A stretch of DNA of 64,000 nt from Actinomycetota bacterium (GTDB lineage Bacteria > Actinomycetota > Acidimicrobiia > Acidimicrobiales > Aldehydirespiratoraceae), in NCBI GenBank assembly GCA_029979265.1, contig JAPOHW010000001.1, forward strand, positions 62,001 through 126,000, given 5' to 3'. A program made the position numbers and the translations under genes. Shown here in pieces: positions 32,020-39,731 of the stretch; position 1 is the first letter of the stretch; every line of letters begins with the position of its first letter. The notes under the pieces are model-generated. The model did no database searches, had not been told where the DNA came from, and was given only the letters and a program-made list of their open reading frames with translations.

Positions 32020-34677
32020 GTGATCCGGGTGACGACGATCTATGCGGCGTCGGCGGGTGCGTCGGCTCGCTACTACACCGGCTATCTGACCGAGCCCGAC
32101 GGCGAGTTGCCCGGTCGGTGGTCGGGTTGCCAGGCGTCCGCGTTCGGTCTCGCCGGTGAGGTGTCGACCGAGGCGCTCGAGTCGCTGCTGTCAGGCCGCC
32201 ATCCGATCACCGGGCAGGTCCTCGGGCGTGAGTTGTTGGATCGGGTCGACCGGCACGGCAACGTGACCAAGGCGGTGGCGGGGTATGACGCGACGTTCTC
32301 GGCGCCGAAGTCGCTGTCGGTGTTGTGGGCGCTCACTGGCGACGACGGTCTCGCCGAGTGCCACGACCGCGCAGTGGACGCCGTGGTGGCGATGATCGAG
32401 AAGTACGGGTCGACGACCCGCATCCGCTCGAACGGGACACGGCTCCACCCCGACACCGGCGGGCTCACGGCGGCGGTGTTCCGCCAGTCGACGAGCCGCG
32501 CCGACGACCCCCAGCTCCACACCCACGTGGTGGTGTCGGCGAAGGTGCAGACCGACGACGGCCGTTGGTGGGCGCTCGATGCCCGGGTGTTGAAGCGGCA
32601 TCAGCAGACGTTCGGCTACCTGTATCAGTCGGTGCTGCGCGCCGAGCTGACCGCCCGGTATGGGGTGGTGTTCGACGAGATCGTGAACGGCCAGGCCGAG
32701 ATCGCCGGCGTGCCGACCGAGTTGTTGCATCAGTTCTCGAAGCGGGCGCACACGATCGCGGTCGAGATGGACGAACGGATCGCCGACTTCATCGACCGCA
32801 CCGGCCGTGAGCCGACCGACGGCGAGTACGCGGCTATCGAACGCCAGACCGCCGCCGACACCCGCGACCACAAGACCGGCCTCGGCGTCACCGATCTGCG
32901 GTCACGGTGGCATCGAGAAGCCGGAGGCATCGGCTACGACGCGATCGACCTCGTCGACGCCGTCCGCACGGCTGCCCGCGAACATGTCGCCGACGCGCAG
33001 CCGGTGACAGTCGCCGAAGTGCTGGAGGAGCTCGCCGAATGCCGCTCGACATGGAATCGAATGGACGTCCTACGCACGCTCGCCGGCAGCGCCCGCCCGC
33101 AACCCGGACACGACGCCACCAGCTGGGCGCGAGCGCTCGAGGCCGGTGCCGATGTCGTACTCGACGAGTGCATCGATCTCGATCCAGCCACGGCTGGCGC
33201 ACGGCGGCGCGAGTCGGATGGTCGGTCGCTGCTGATCGAACCGATCGCCAACCAGGCGACCAGCGAGCACGTCCTCGCCCAAGAGGAGCGCATCATCACC
33301 TGGGCGCTCGACGCCCAGTCCGACGATCCTGTCCCGTCGACGACGATCGCCGACGTCGATCTTGATGACGGCCAACACGCCGCCGCCAGTGCGGTCGCCG
33401 GCGATGACCGGCTCGTCCTGGTCGTCGGCCCAGCCGGTGCCGGCAAGACCCGCATGCTCGCCGCGGCGGTCGACGACCTCCACGATCACCGCCGTCCGGT
33501 GATCGGCGTCGCACCGACCGGCAAGGCCGCCGCGGTCCTCTCCCGCGAGACCGGTGTTGAGGCGGACACGATCGCGAAGTTCCTCCGCGACCTCGACCAG
33601 CCCACCGCCGGCGCGACGTGGTGGGACCCGGGCCCCGGCGCGACGATCATCGTCGACGAGGCCGGCATGGCCAGAACCGCCGATCTTGACCGTCTCGTCG
33701 ACCACGCCCAACGATCCCGCTGGCGGCTCGTGCTCGTCGGCGACCCGCATCAGCTTCAAGCCGTCGGCCGCGGCGGCATGTTCGCCGAACTCTGCGAGAC
33801 CGGGCGCACCGTCGAACTCGACCGACTCCACCGCTTCGAACACCCCTGGGAAGCCACCGCCTCGCTCCGCCTCCGGGCCGGCGACAGCCGAGCCCTCGCC
33901 ACCTACGCCACGTTCGGTCGCATCCGACCCGGCACCTTCGACGAACACCTCGACACCATCGCCGACGAATGGCAACGGTCCCACAATGCCGGGGAGACGC
34001 TGTCGATCACCTCCACCCGCAACGAACATGTCACCGCCATCAACCAGCACATCCAGAACGGGAGGCTGATGAGCGCAGAACTCGATCTGGCGACCGCCAT
34101 CCGAATCGCAGGGAGCGCCGCGATGGTCGGCGACATCGTCGCCACCCGCCACAACGACCGACGCCTCCGCACCACCACCGGCGACAGCATCCGCAACCGC
34201 CACCGGTGGATCGTCACCCACACCGGCGACGACGGTGTCACCGTGACCCGCCTCGGCGGGCACGGCACCATCACCCTCCCCACCGACTACGTCCGCCATC
34301 ACGTCGAACTCGCCTACGCCACCACCGAACACGGCGCCCAAGGCGACACCGCCGACCGCAGCATCACCCTCGCCACCAACGCCACCAGCGGCCGCAACCT
34401 CTACGTCGGCATGACCCGCGGCCGCACCGACAACACCACCCTCGTCGTCACCGAGACCCACGACCTCACCGAAGCCATCAACATCCTCGACACCGCCATC
34501 ACCCTCGACCGCGCCGACCTCCCCGCCATCGCCCAACGCCGAGCACTCGCCGAACAGGCAATGCGTCACCGGACGCCGCAGCCCTCGAACAGAGACCTAC
34601 TCGACCAGCTCTACGCCTCTCAGGTGCGGCCGCACCAGATCCGACCGGAGCCACCCGACCTCGGAATCGGCCTATGA
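32020..34677 (+). CDS. MobF-family relaxase with C-terminal helicase (TrwC/TraI type)
   Basis: 885 residues. The relaxase domain has the N-terminal catalytic tyrosines Tyr18-Tyr19 (SARYYTGYL) and the metal-binding HxH in PQLHTHVVVS (167 and 169). FSAPKSLSVLWAL is a family block. A helicase of the RecD2/TraI type follows: Walker A GPAGAGKT (470-477), Walker B TIIVDEAGM, GDPHQLQAVGRGGMF and GRNLYVGMTRGR. It nicks the transfer origin and unwinds the strand to be transferred. No coupling protein or secretion gene is nearby, so transfer needs a helper. At 885 residues it is a short MobF form. GTG 32020. Confidence 0.93.
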   Translation: MIRVTTIYAASAGASARYYTGYLTEPDGELPGRWSGCQASAFGLAGEVSTEALESLLSGRHPITGQVLGRELLDRVDRHGNVTKAVAGYDATFSAPKSLSVLWALTGDDGLAECHDRAVDAVVAMIEKYGSTTRIRSNGTRLHPDTGGLTAAVFRQSTSRADDPQLHTHVVVSAKVQTDDGRWWALDARVLKRHQQTFGYLYQSVLRAELTARYGVVFDEIVNGQAEIAGVPTELLHQFSKRAHTIAVEMDERIADFIDRTGREPTDGEYAAIERQTAADTRDHKTGLGVTDLRSRWHREAGGIGYDAIDLVDAVRTAAREHVADAQPVTVAEVLEELAECRSTWNRMDVLRTLAGSARPQPGHDATSWARALEAGADVVLDECIDLDPATAGARRRESDGRSLLIEPIANQATSEHVLAQEERIITWALDAQSDDPVPSTTIADVDLDDGQHAAASAVAGDDRLVLVVGPAGAGKTRMLAAAVDDLHDHRRPVIGVAPTGKAAAVLSRETGVEADTIAKFLRDLDQPTAGATWWDPGPGATIIVDEAGMARTADLDRLVDHAQRSRWRLVLVGDPHQLQAVGRGGMFAELCETGRTVELDRLHRFEHPWEATASLRLRAGDSRALATYATFGRIRPGTFDEHLDTIADEWQRSHNAGETLSITSTRNEHVTAINQHIQNGRLMSAELDLATAIRIAGSAAMVGDIVATRHNDRRLRTTTGDSIRNRHRWIVTHTGDDGVTVTRLGGHGTITLPTDYVRHHVELAYATTEHGAQGDTADRSITLATNATSGRNLYVGMTRGRTDNTTLVVTETHDLTEAINILDTAITLDRADLPAIAQRRALAEQAMRHRTPQPSNRDLLDQLYASQVRPHQIRPEPPDLGIGL

Positions 34678-34810
34678 CGGGCTGTCGATCGCGGTTGGCG
34701 CCCGCGTCGCGTTATGAGCGCCTCGCCGAGCGCTGAGGTGCCGTTCTCGCGCACTGTGGCCTCCGCTCGCGGTGAACATTCTGTGCGCCTGAAGAAATGG
34801 GCAGTCCCTT

Positions 34811-34829
34811 CGTAGCACGACGTGCTACG
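34811..34829. promoter_or_regulatory. Palindromic operator of the VapBC-type pair
   Basis: Perfect 8-bp arms CGTAGCAC / GTGCTACG with a GAC spacer. The right arm overlaps a -10-like TACGCT (34826-34831) only 7 nt before the GTG start, so the transcript is probably leaderless and the antitoxin-toxin complex can block it. Confidence 0.65.
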
Positions 34830-34838
34830 CTCGCCCCC

Positions 34839-35093
34839 GTGACGACGACCATCACCCAGCGCGAGCTCCGTAACTCCAGCGGCGACATCATGCGCCGGCT
34901 CGACGCCGGTGAAACCTTCATCGTGACCCGCGCGGGCAAGCCGGTCGGCGAACTCAGCCCGCTCCGTCGCCAGCGGTTCGTCACCGCGGACACCGTCGCC
35001 AGTCTCTTCCATCGCGCGCCAGCGATCGATCCGGACCGCTTCCGCGCCGACCTCGAGGGAGTCGCCGACGCCGGAATCGACCCACGTGCCTGA
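34839..35093 (+). CDS. vapB: Phd/YefM-type antitoxin
   Basis: 84 residues. TTTITQRELRNSSGDIMRRLDAGETFIVTRAGKPVGEL is the Phd/YefM DNA-binding fold, and the acidic C-terminal tail (FRADLEGVADAG) should wrap the toxin. GTG 34839, 10 nt after the operator palindrome, is preferred over an upstream in-frame start. It overlaps the toxin gene by 8 bases. It should neutralise the PIN toxin and repress the pair. Confidence 0.87.
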   Translation: MTTTITQRELRNSSGDIMRRLDAGETFIVTRAGKPVGELSPLRRQRFVTADTVASLFHRAPAIDPDRFRADLEGVADAGIDPRA

Positions 35094-35496
35094 GCAGCAA
35101 CTCGACCGCGGCATCCTCGACACCTCGGTGGTGATCGACCTCGAACGTCTCCACGCATCGCAACTGCCCCGCGAGGTGGCTGTCACGTCGATCACGATGG
35201 CCGAGTTGGCGGCCGGCCCACACGCCACCAGCGATGCCGCCGAGCGTGCTCGACGCCAAGACCGGCTCCAACGTGCCGAGGCGGCCTTCGACCCGATCCC
35301 GTTCGACGCCGCTGCTGCTCGCGCCTACGGGCGGATCTACGCTGCCGTCGTCGCGCAGGGTCGCAAGGCCCGGGGAGCGCGTGCCGTCGACTTGCTGATC
35401 GCTGCCGTCGCAGCTTCAGCCGAACTGCCGCTGTGCACGCGCAACCCTGACGACTTCTCCGGTCTGGACGACCTCGTCACCGTCGTTGCCGTCTGA
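35086..35496 (+). CDS. vapC: PIN-domain toxin
   Basis: 136 residues. The acidic PIN residues are in place: Asp in GILDTSVVIDLE, Glu in SITMAELAAGP, Asp in ARAVDLLIAAVAAS and the NPDDF near the end. VapC proteins are Mg-dependent RNases acting on tRNA or rRNA. It starts at GTG 35086 inside the antitoxin gene. It probably stabilises the mobile element in its host. Confidence 0.9.
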   Translation: MPEQQLDRGILDTSVVIDLERLHASQLPREVAVTSITMAELAAGPHATSDAAERARRQDRLQRAEAAFDPIPFDAAAARAYGRIYAAVVAQGRKARGARAVDLLIAAVAASAELPLCTRNPDDFSGLDDLVTVVAV

Positions 35497-35707
35497 TTCC
35501 GAAGCGCGGACGCACGTCGACCGACCGACGTCCGCGACAGGGAGCGAGACATCGAGCGGCTCCGGCCCGCCGTAGCGCTCCGCCGACGTGCCGAACCCGA
35601 ACGGGGGCTGGCGTCGATCGCGTGAGTGTTGTGGGCGGGCCAGTTCCACCCAGCCTGGGCACGGACGAGAACCTCCACCCCCCGATGTCACCTCAAGGAG
35701 GAGGAGT

Positions 35708-35773
35708 GTGAGCGACGTGATGTGGCGACTCCCGGATTCCCGGTCCGATCGGCAACGGCGCGACGAACAATGA
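35708..35773 (+). CDS. Possible 21-residue peptide
   Basis: GTG 35708 directly follows a very strong ribosome-binding sequence AAGGAGGAGGAG (35695-35706). The frame runs 21 codons to TGA 35771-35773. The peptide is basic and hydrophilic with no recognisable motif. It may be a leader peptide, a gene remnant or chance. Confidence 0.25.
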   Translation: MSDVMWRLPDSRSDRQRRDEQ

Positions 35774-35794
35774 CGCCCTGGTGATGGCGACTCT

Positions 35795-35823
35795 CGTTCG
35801 TTCCGCCTTGCTCGGGACGAACG
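35795..35823 (-). terminator. Hairpin after the serine hydrolase gene
   Basis: An 11-bp stem (35795-35805 / 35813-35823) with one wobble and a 7-nt loop begins immediately after the hydrolase stop on the minus strand. There is no T-run, so termination is only likely. Confidence 0.45.
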
Positions 35824-37059
35824 TCAGACGCGTGACCCTGCGTGTTCGTAGGTCGCGGTTTCCATGGCGAGGAAGCCACCGACGGACGTCGGGTCGGCGA
35901 ACGGGAAGATCTGGGTCGCCCAGTAGCCACCGATCCCGTTCTGGCGATCGATCCAGTAGTAGCAGTTGGCGAGTCCGGCCCAGGCGAGCGCCCCGGCGGG
36001 GCGGCCGGTTGGCGCGTCCTCCTCGTTGATCATGAAGGTGAGCGCCCACGTCTTCGGCATACCGGGGAAGAACTCGGCGTCGTTCGACAGGCGTGGCTTC
36101 GACACCGGGAGGATCGACGCTGCCGTGGTCGTCGCTCCGACGCCTGGGAGCATCTTGATGTGCATCCCGGTGGGGAGGTGATTGCGCGATGCCATCTCGA
36201 CGGTGTCGGGGCGCAGGATCTGTTCGCCGTCGTCGCTGCGGCCGTCGTTCAGCCACATCCGGATGAACTTCACGTAGTCGACGGCGGTGCCGTAGAGGCC
36301 GTGGCCGCCCATGTGGAGCTCGGGTTCCTGCGGCAGGGTGACGCCGTCGAGCGGGATCAGCGAGCCATCGTTGTCCTCGCGTGCGTGGATCGTCGCCTGC
36401 CGGGCCTGCATCGACGGTGTCATGGTGAACGCGGTGTCGTTCATGCCGAGCGGGCCGAGGATCCGGTCCTGCATGACCTCGCCCAACCGCTGCCCGGTGA
36501 TGCCCTCGACGACCATGCCGGCCCAGTCGATGTTGGTGCCGTACTCCCACTCCTCGCCCGGGTCGAACAGCAGGGGCGTCTCGATCGACTTCCATGACGC
36601 GTCGACGACCCAGGGTTGGTCCTGCTCGTTCGCGAGTCGGGTGTAGGTCTCGTTGAAGAAGTCGTAGGTGAAGCCGGCGGTGTGCGTGAGCAGGTGGCGG
36701 GTCGTGATCTCGCTCTTGGGTGGACGCAGCCGTGGCGTTCCGTCGTCGCCGAACCCGTCGATCACCTGGACGTCGGCGAGTCTCGGCACGTACTCGCTGG
36801 CGGGCGCATCAAGGTCGAGTCGGCCGTCCTCGACCAGCTGGAGGCATGCCGTCCCGGCGATCGCCTTGGTCGTGGAGAAGATCGCGCAGACCGTGTCGGG
36901 CTCGAATGCATCTCCGGTCCCGGTGTTGCGGACACCGCGGGCGCCGGCGTAGATCGTGCCGTCGCGGTCGGTGACGGCGGCCGCGACGCCAGGGACGCGT
37001 GGTACGTCCCCCGTGACACCGTCCAGCACGGCGTCGATCGCGTCGGTCAGATCACTCAT
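35824..37059 (-). CDS. Serine hydrolase, beta-lactamase class C / family VIII esterase type
   Basis: 411 residues from ATG 37059. Ser62-x-x-Lys65 ([10 protein letters not shown]) is the nucleophile motif and Tyr173 in EYGTNID the second catalytic element. [13 protein letters not shown] and the C-terminal [12 protein letters not shown] are typical of EstB-like carboxylesterases and related hydrolases. No signal peptide is present, so a cytosolic esterase is more likely than an antibiotic beta-lactamase. It is the last of three minus-strand cargo genes in the element, 155 nt downstream of the PucR-like regulator gene, which probably controls it. Confidence 0.87.
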   Translation of the reverse strand: MSDLTDAIDAVLDGVTGDVPRVPGVAAAVTDRDGTIYAGARGVRNTGTGDAFEPDTVCAIFSTTKAIAGTACLQLVEDGRLDLDAPASEYVPRLADVQVIDGFGDDGTPRLRPPKSEITTRHLLTHTAGFTYDFFNETYTRLANEQDQPWVVDASWKSIETPLLFDPGEEWEYGTNIDWAGMVVEGITGQRLGEVMQDRILGPLGMNDTAFTMTPSMQARQATIHAREDNDGSLIPLDGVTLPQEPELHMGGHGLYGTAVDYVKFIRMWLNDGRSDDGEQILRPDTVEMASRNHLPTGMHIKMLPGVGATTTAASILPVSKPRLSNDAEFFPGMPKTWALTFMINEEDAPTGRPAGALAWAGLANCYYWIDRQNGIGGYWATQIFPFADPTSVGGFLAMETATYEHAGSRV

Positions 37060-37214
37060 GGTCGGCCCCCTCGAACCTCGAGACCGGACGGACTCCGGTG
37101 CACGGTCCGACCGTAGGTGGGGTGTCGGATTCCTGACACCGCCGCGACGACGCACTTCCGGCGACTCCGACCGCCATTCGGCGGGTCCGGTGATCCCGGC
37201 GATGGGGCGGCTGC

Positions 37215-38252
37215 TCAGCGTTGCTGCGCCGTCGGCGGGGCCGACAGCACGGGGGAGTGCGGGAGCCGCCACACCAGATACGCGATCCCGATCCGCGTCC
37301 GGCCGAACCCGTCCAACGGATCGAACGGAAGCGCCTGTTGGATCTCTTCGATGCGCGACTGCATCGTCGAGTGATGCACGTCGGCGAGCCGAGCGGCCTG
37401 ACGGATCGAACCCGCCCGGATCAGCGCGTCGAGCGTCTCGGCCCCCCACGGATGCGCCATGATCTCGTCGAGCGGGTCGACATCGAGCAGCGGCCCCGCC
37501 GGGCTGGTTGCGAGGAGTTCAACGAGACCGCCGTAGTCGTCCGCCAGCACGATCGGAACCGCTGGTGGATTGCACAGACGGAGGCAGACCATTGCCGTGC
37601 GGAACGACCGGTCCAGATCCTCCAGCGCCATCGCCGCTCCGACACCACACGGTCGAGCGTCGACGACGTCCGCGGTCGACCCGACGACGGCGACGTGGAT
37701 CGGTCCGAACGACGTGTTCATCACGTCCTCGACGGTGTGGGGATGCCGACGCCAGGTGGCGAACAGGGGCAGGCAGACGATCCGATGCTGCTCGGTCGGG
37801 CGGAGTCCGAGCGCGCAGAGCAGCTGCGCCCGGGCGGGCCGAGGCAGGTCCGGGTCGAGCGCTGCGGACAGCCCGCGTCGGCCGTCCGGTGGGTTGCGGC
37901 CGAAACGGAGCCCGATCGAGAGGGCGAGACGCTCCAGAATCATCTCGTCGTTCATGGCGAGCGGGCCGGCCTTCTCGAGCCAGACCGACAACCCGTCTTC
38001 GGTCTTGCACACTCGATCGGTAGCTGCAGGCTCCTCGGGGGCGAGCGCCTCCCCGTCGGGCCCGACACGGAGTGTTCGGCCCGATTGTTCGTCGGCGTAG
38101 CCGGCGACGGAGCCGGCCATCGACGCTCCGGCGCTGAGTAACGCCTGCACGTTGACCCCGCCACGCACCAGTTCGTCGAAGCACGCGATGACCCGCAGCG
38201 ACATGCTCGCGCTGGGATCGAGCGCCGTAAGACGCGCGAGGAGCTCCTGCAA
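37215..38252 (-). CDS. PucR-type helix-turn-helix regulator
   Basis: 345 residues. The C-terminal [37 protein letters not shown] is the PucR-family helix-turn-helix (HTH_30). The N-terminal part (to about residue 260) is a variable sensing region with no recognised domain. It lies between the alpha/beta hydrolase gene (76 nt upstream) and the serine hydrolase gene, all on one strand, so it most likely responds to the substrate of these hydrolases. Confidence 0.8.
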   Translation of the reverse strand: MQELLARLTALDPSASMSLRVIACFDELVRGGVNVQALLSAGASMAGSVAGYADEQSGRTLRVGPDGEALAPEEPAATDRVCKTEDGLSVWLEKAGPLAMNDEMILERLALSIGLRFGRNPPDGRRGLSAALDPDLPRPARAQLLCALGLRPTEQHRIVCLPLFATWRRHPHTVEDVMNTSFGPIHVAVVGSTADVVDARPCGVGAAMALEDLDRSFRTAMVCLRLCNPPAVPIVLADDYGGLVELLATSPAGPLLDVDPLDEIMAHPWGAETLDALIRAGSIRQAARLADVHHSTMQSRIEEIQQALPFDPLDGFGRTRIGIAYLVWRLPHSPVLSAPPTAQQR

Positions 38253-38328
38253 TCTTCCCCTCCCTCGGGCAACCGCGACACTACTCGCCCGGCCGGAACT
38301 CGCGCCTGTCGCCGAACGACAGCACCAA

Positions 38329-39342
38329 TTAGTCGAGCAGGACGCGGGCGACCCACGCGTCGCGGGTTGCGATCATGCCGCGCGAGAGCGCTGCGTGCGG
38401 GGCGAAGATGTCGAAGGCGTGAAACCCACCGGGCCAGACGTGCAACTCGGCGCTGCCGCCGGCTCGCCACAACTTCGCCGCGTAGTCGACCGCCTCGTCG
38501 CGGAAGATCTCAGCCGATCCGACGTCGATGAAGGCAGGCGGAAGCCCGGTCAGATCGGTGGCCCGGGCGGGCGCGGCGTAGACCGACACGGCCTCCGTCC
38601 GGTACGCGGCGCCGAGCAGCGCCTGCCAGCCGGTCTCGTTGCTCACCCGGTCCCAGACGCCGACCCCGTCGAAGTCCGCGGTCGAGGGCGTCGCCCCACG
38701 GTCGTCGAGCATCGGGTAGTCGAGCAACTGTGCCCGGATGGCCGGTCCACCGCGATCGCGCGCTGCCAGCGCCACACCGGCGGCGAGTCCTCCACCGGCG
38801 CTGGCACCCGCGACCATGAGTCGGTCGCGGTCGATGCCGAGGCGATCGGCGTCGGAGGCGAGCCACTCGAGCGCCGCATAGCAGTCGTCGCGTGGATACG
38901 GGTCAGGGAACTCGGGAGCGAGCCGGTACTCGATCGTGACCAAGACGATCCCCCACCGCTCGACCCACTCGATCACACGATCGAGGCCGCTGAACCGGTC
39001 GCCGAACATCAAGCCACCCGAGTGGAGGAACAGCACGGTCGGTCGGGCACCCGTCACACCCTCGGCGGTGAACACCGACGCAATGACCTCGTCACCGCAG
39101 TGTCCCGGGAAGACCTCGTCGCGCACACTGATTGCGCGTCCGGCGAGCAGCTCCTCGATGGGCGGCCCGGCATACGAGGTGCGCATGAAGTCGATGAGAT
39201 CCGGAGTGATCGTCGGCGGGAACATCCCCCCGACCAACGCAAGACCACCCCGCAGCTCCGCATCAAAGCCCGGGCGCGGACGACGCACGTCAGGTCCGTC
39301 CAGCGGCCCGGATGCTGAGCTCACTCCGTCAGCGTCGCACAT
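38329..39342 (-). CDS. Alpha/beta hydrolase, hormone-sensitive lipase family
   Basis: 337 residues from ATG 39342. The oxyanion-hole motif appears as HSGG (VLFLHSGGLMF) in place of the usual HGGG. The nucleophile elbow is GASAGGGL, and the acid/base residues are in FIDVGSAEIF and GGFHAFD. This is the HSL-type (family IV) esterase layout, cytosolic, acting on short-chain esters or similar. It is the first cargo gene at the right end of the mobile element. An upstream in-frame extension to 39570 is rejected because it runs towards attR and has no family similarity. Confidence 0.87.
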   Translation of the reverse strand: MCDADGVSSASGPLDGPDVRRPRPGFDAELRGGLALVGGMFPPTITPDLIDFMRTSYAGPPIEELLAGRAISVRDEVFPGHCGDEVIASVFTAEGVTGARPTVLFLHSGGLMFGDRFSGLDRVIEWVERWGIVLVTIEYRLAPEFPDPYPRDDCYAALEWLASDADRLGIDRDRLMVAGASAGGGLAAGVALAARDRGGPAIRAQLLDYPMLDDRGATPSTADFDGVGVWDRVSNETGWQALLGAAYRTEAVSVYAAPARATDLTGLPPAFIDVGSAEIFRDEAVDYAAKLWRAGGSAELHVWPGGFHAFDIFAPHAALSRGMIATRDAWVARVLLD

Positions 39343-39521
39343 GCGGAGGTCTCGTTCGGCATCGCACGCATAGCCGGCATTACGCGAACGTCGAAGTGCT
39401 CCATAATGTCCAGCATGTGGAGCGGCGGCGAGCCGACGAGAGGCCATCATCGAGGCGCAACGTCGATGTCTGGTCGGTGCTCCGCGAGGAGATCTTCGAA
39501 GCGCCGAATAGGCCGGAATCG

Positions 39522-39537
39522 CCCTAGTCATCCCTAG
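39522..39537. repeat. CCCTAG / TCATCCCTAG repeats, candidate recombinase arm sites (right)
   Basis: CCCTAG at 39522-39527 and TCATCCCTAG at 39528-39537. The second matches the two repeats beside attL exactly over 10 bp. Its place within 110 nt of attR supports a recombinase arm-site role. Confidence 0.5.
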
Positions 39538-39599
39538 AACTGGGCGGACGGGGCAACACCCATCGGACACGCTGGACGCGAAACCCCTGGTCAGCGGGA

Positions 39600-39633
39600 C
39601 TCAGCAACACTGAGCAGCACCCAGAAACCTGGG
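39600..39633. repeat. Two small inverted repeats next to attR
   Basis: CTCAG-CAACA-CTGAG (39600-39614) and CCCAG-AAAC-CTGGG (39620-39633) lie just before the attR core. They may bind the recombinase or an accessory protein. Confidence 0.4.
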
Positions 39634-39642
39634 GAGGGTGAA

Positions 39643-39721
39643 CCACGACATCTTCGAAGGCACCGAGCAGATCCAGCAGCTCGTGATCAGCCGGGCCCTT
39701 TCCGGCATGCGCATCGAGTAG
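39643..39721 (+). pseudogene. attR: displaced 3' end of the acyl-CoA dehydrogenase gene
   Basis: Bases 39643-39697 are identical to 28927-28981, and similarity continues to 39719. It keeps the reading frame: 25 codons of the dehydrogenase C-terminus ending ALSGMRIE and TAG, against AISGLRIE and TGA in the intact gene. It has no start or ribosome site. It is the original chromosomal end of the gene, cut off by the insertion. Confidence 0.85.
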
Positions 39722-39731
39722 ACGGCACGGT

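Larger units (their letters stand above)
35497..35823. other. Gap without a firm gene
   Basis: 327 nt between the toxin gene and the convergent hydrolase gene. It contains a tiny frame with a strong ribosome site (35708-35773) and a hairpin at its right end. No other coding signal is seen. Confidence 0.6.
28982..39697. mobile_element. Integrated mobilisable element, about 10.7 kb
   Basis: Bounded by the attL and attR repeats in the 3' end of the acyl-CoA dehydrogenase gene. In order it holds: tyrosine recombinase, HicA-like plus helix-turn-helix pair, excisionase-like protein, winged-helix protein, MobF relaxase/helicase, VapB and VapC, then on the minus strand a serine hydrolase, a PucR-like regulator and an alpha/beta hydrolase. 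No type IV secretion genes, replication initiator or phage structural genes are seen. It is therefore an integrative mobilisable element needing a helper for transfer, rather than a prophage or complete conjugative element. Confidence 0.85.
39343..39731. other. Right end of the mobile element, non-coding
   Basis: 389 nt without a convincing gene. It holds the right-hand CCCTAG/TCATCCCTAG repeats (39522-39537), two small inverted repeats (39600-39614 and 39620-39633) and the attR copy of the dehydrogenase gene end. A frame at 39312-39527 is not supported. Confidence 0.7.

Noticed and set aside
33070-34569. A 499-codon minus-strand frame rich in Gly, Val, Glu and Asp within the relaxase gene
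   Set aside because: Antisense shadow of the helicase part. It has no motif, and the relaxase/helicase motifs on the plus strand are complete.
39312-39527. A 71-codon plus-strand frame near the right end of the element
   Set aside because: It overlaps the 5' end of the hydrolase gene on the other strand, has no ribosome site and no recognisable similarity.
28982-39697. The element as a prophage
   Set aside because: No capsid, terminase, tail or lysis genes are present, while a relaxase is.
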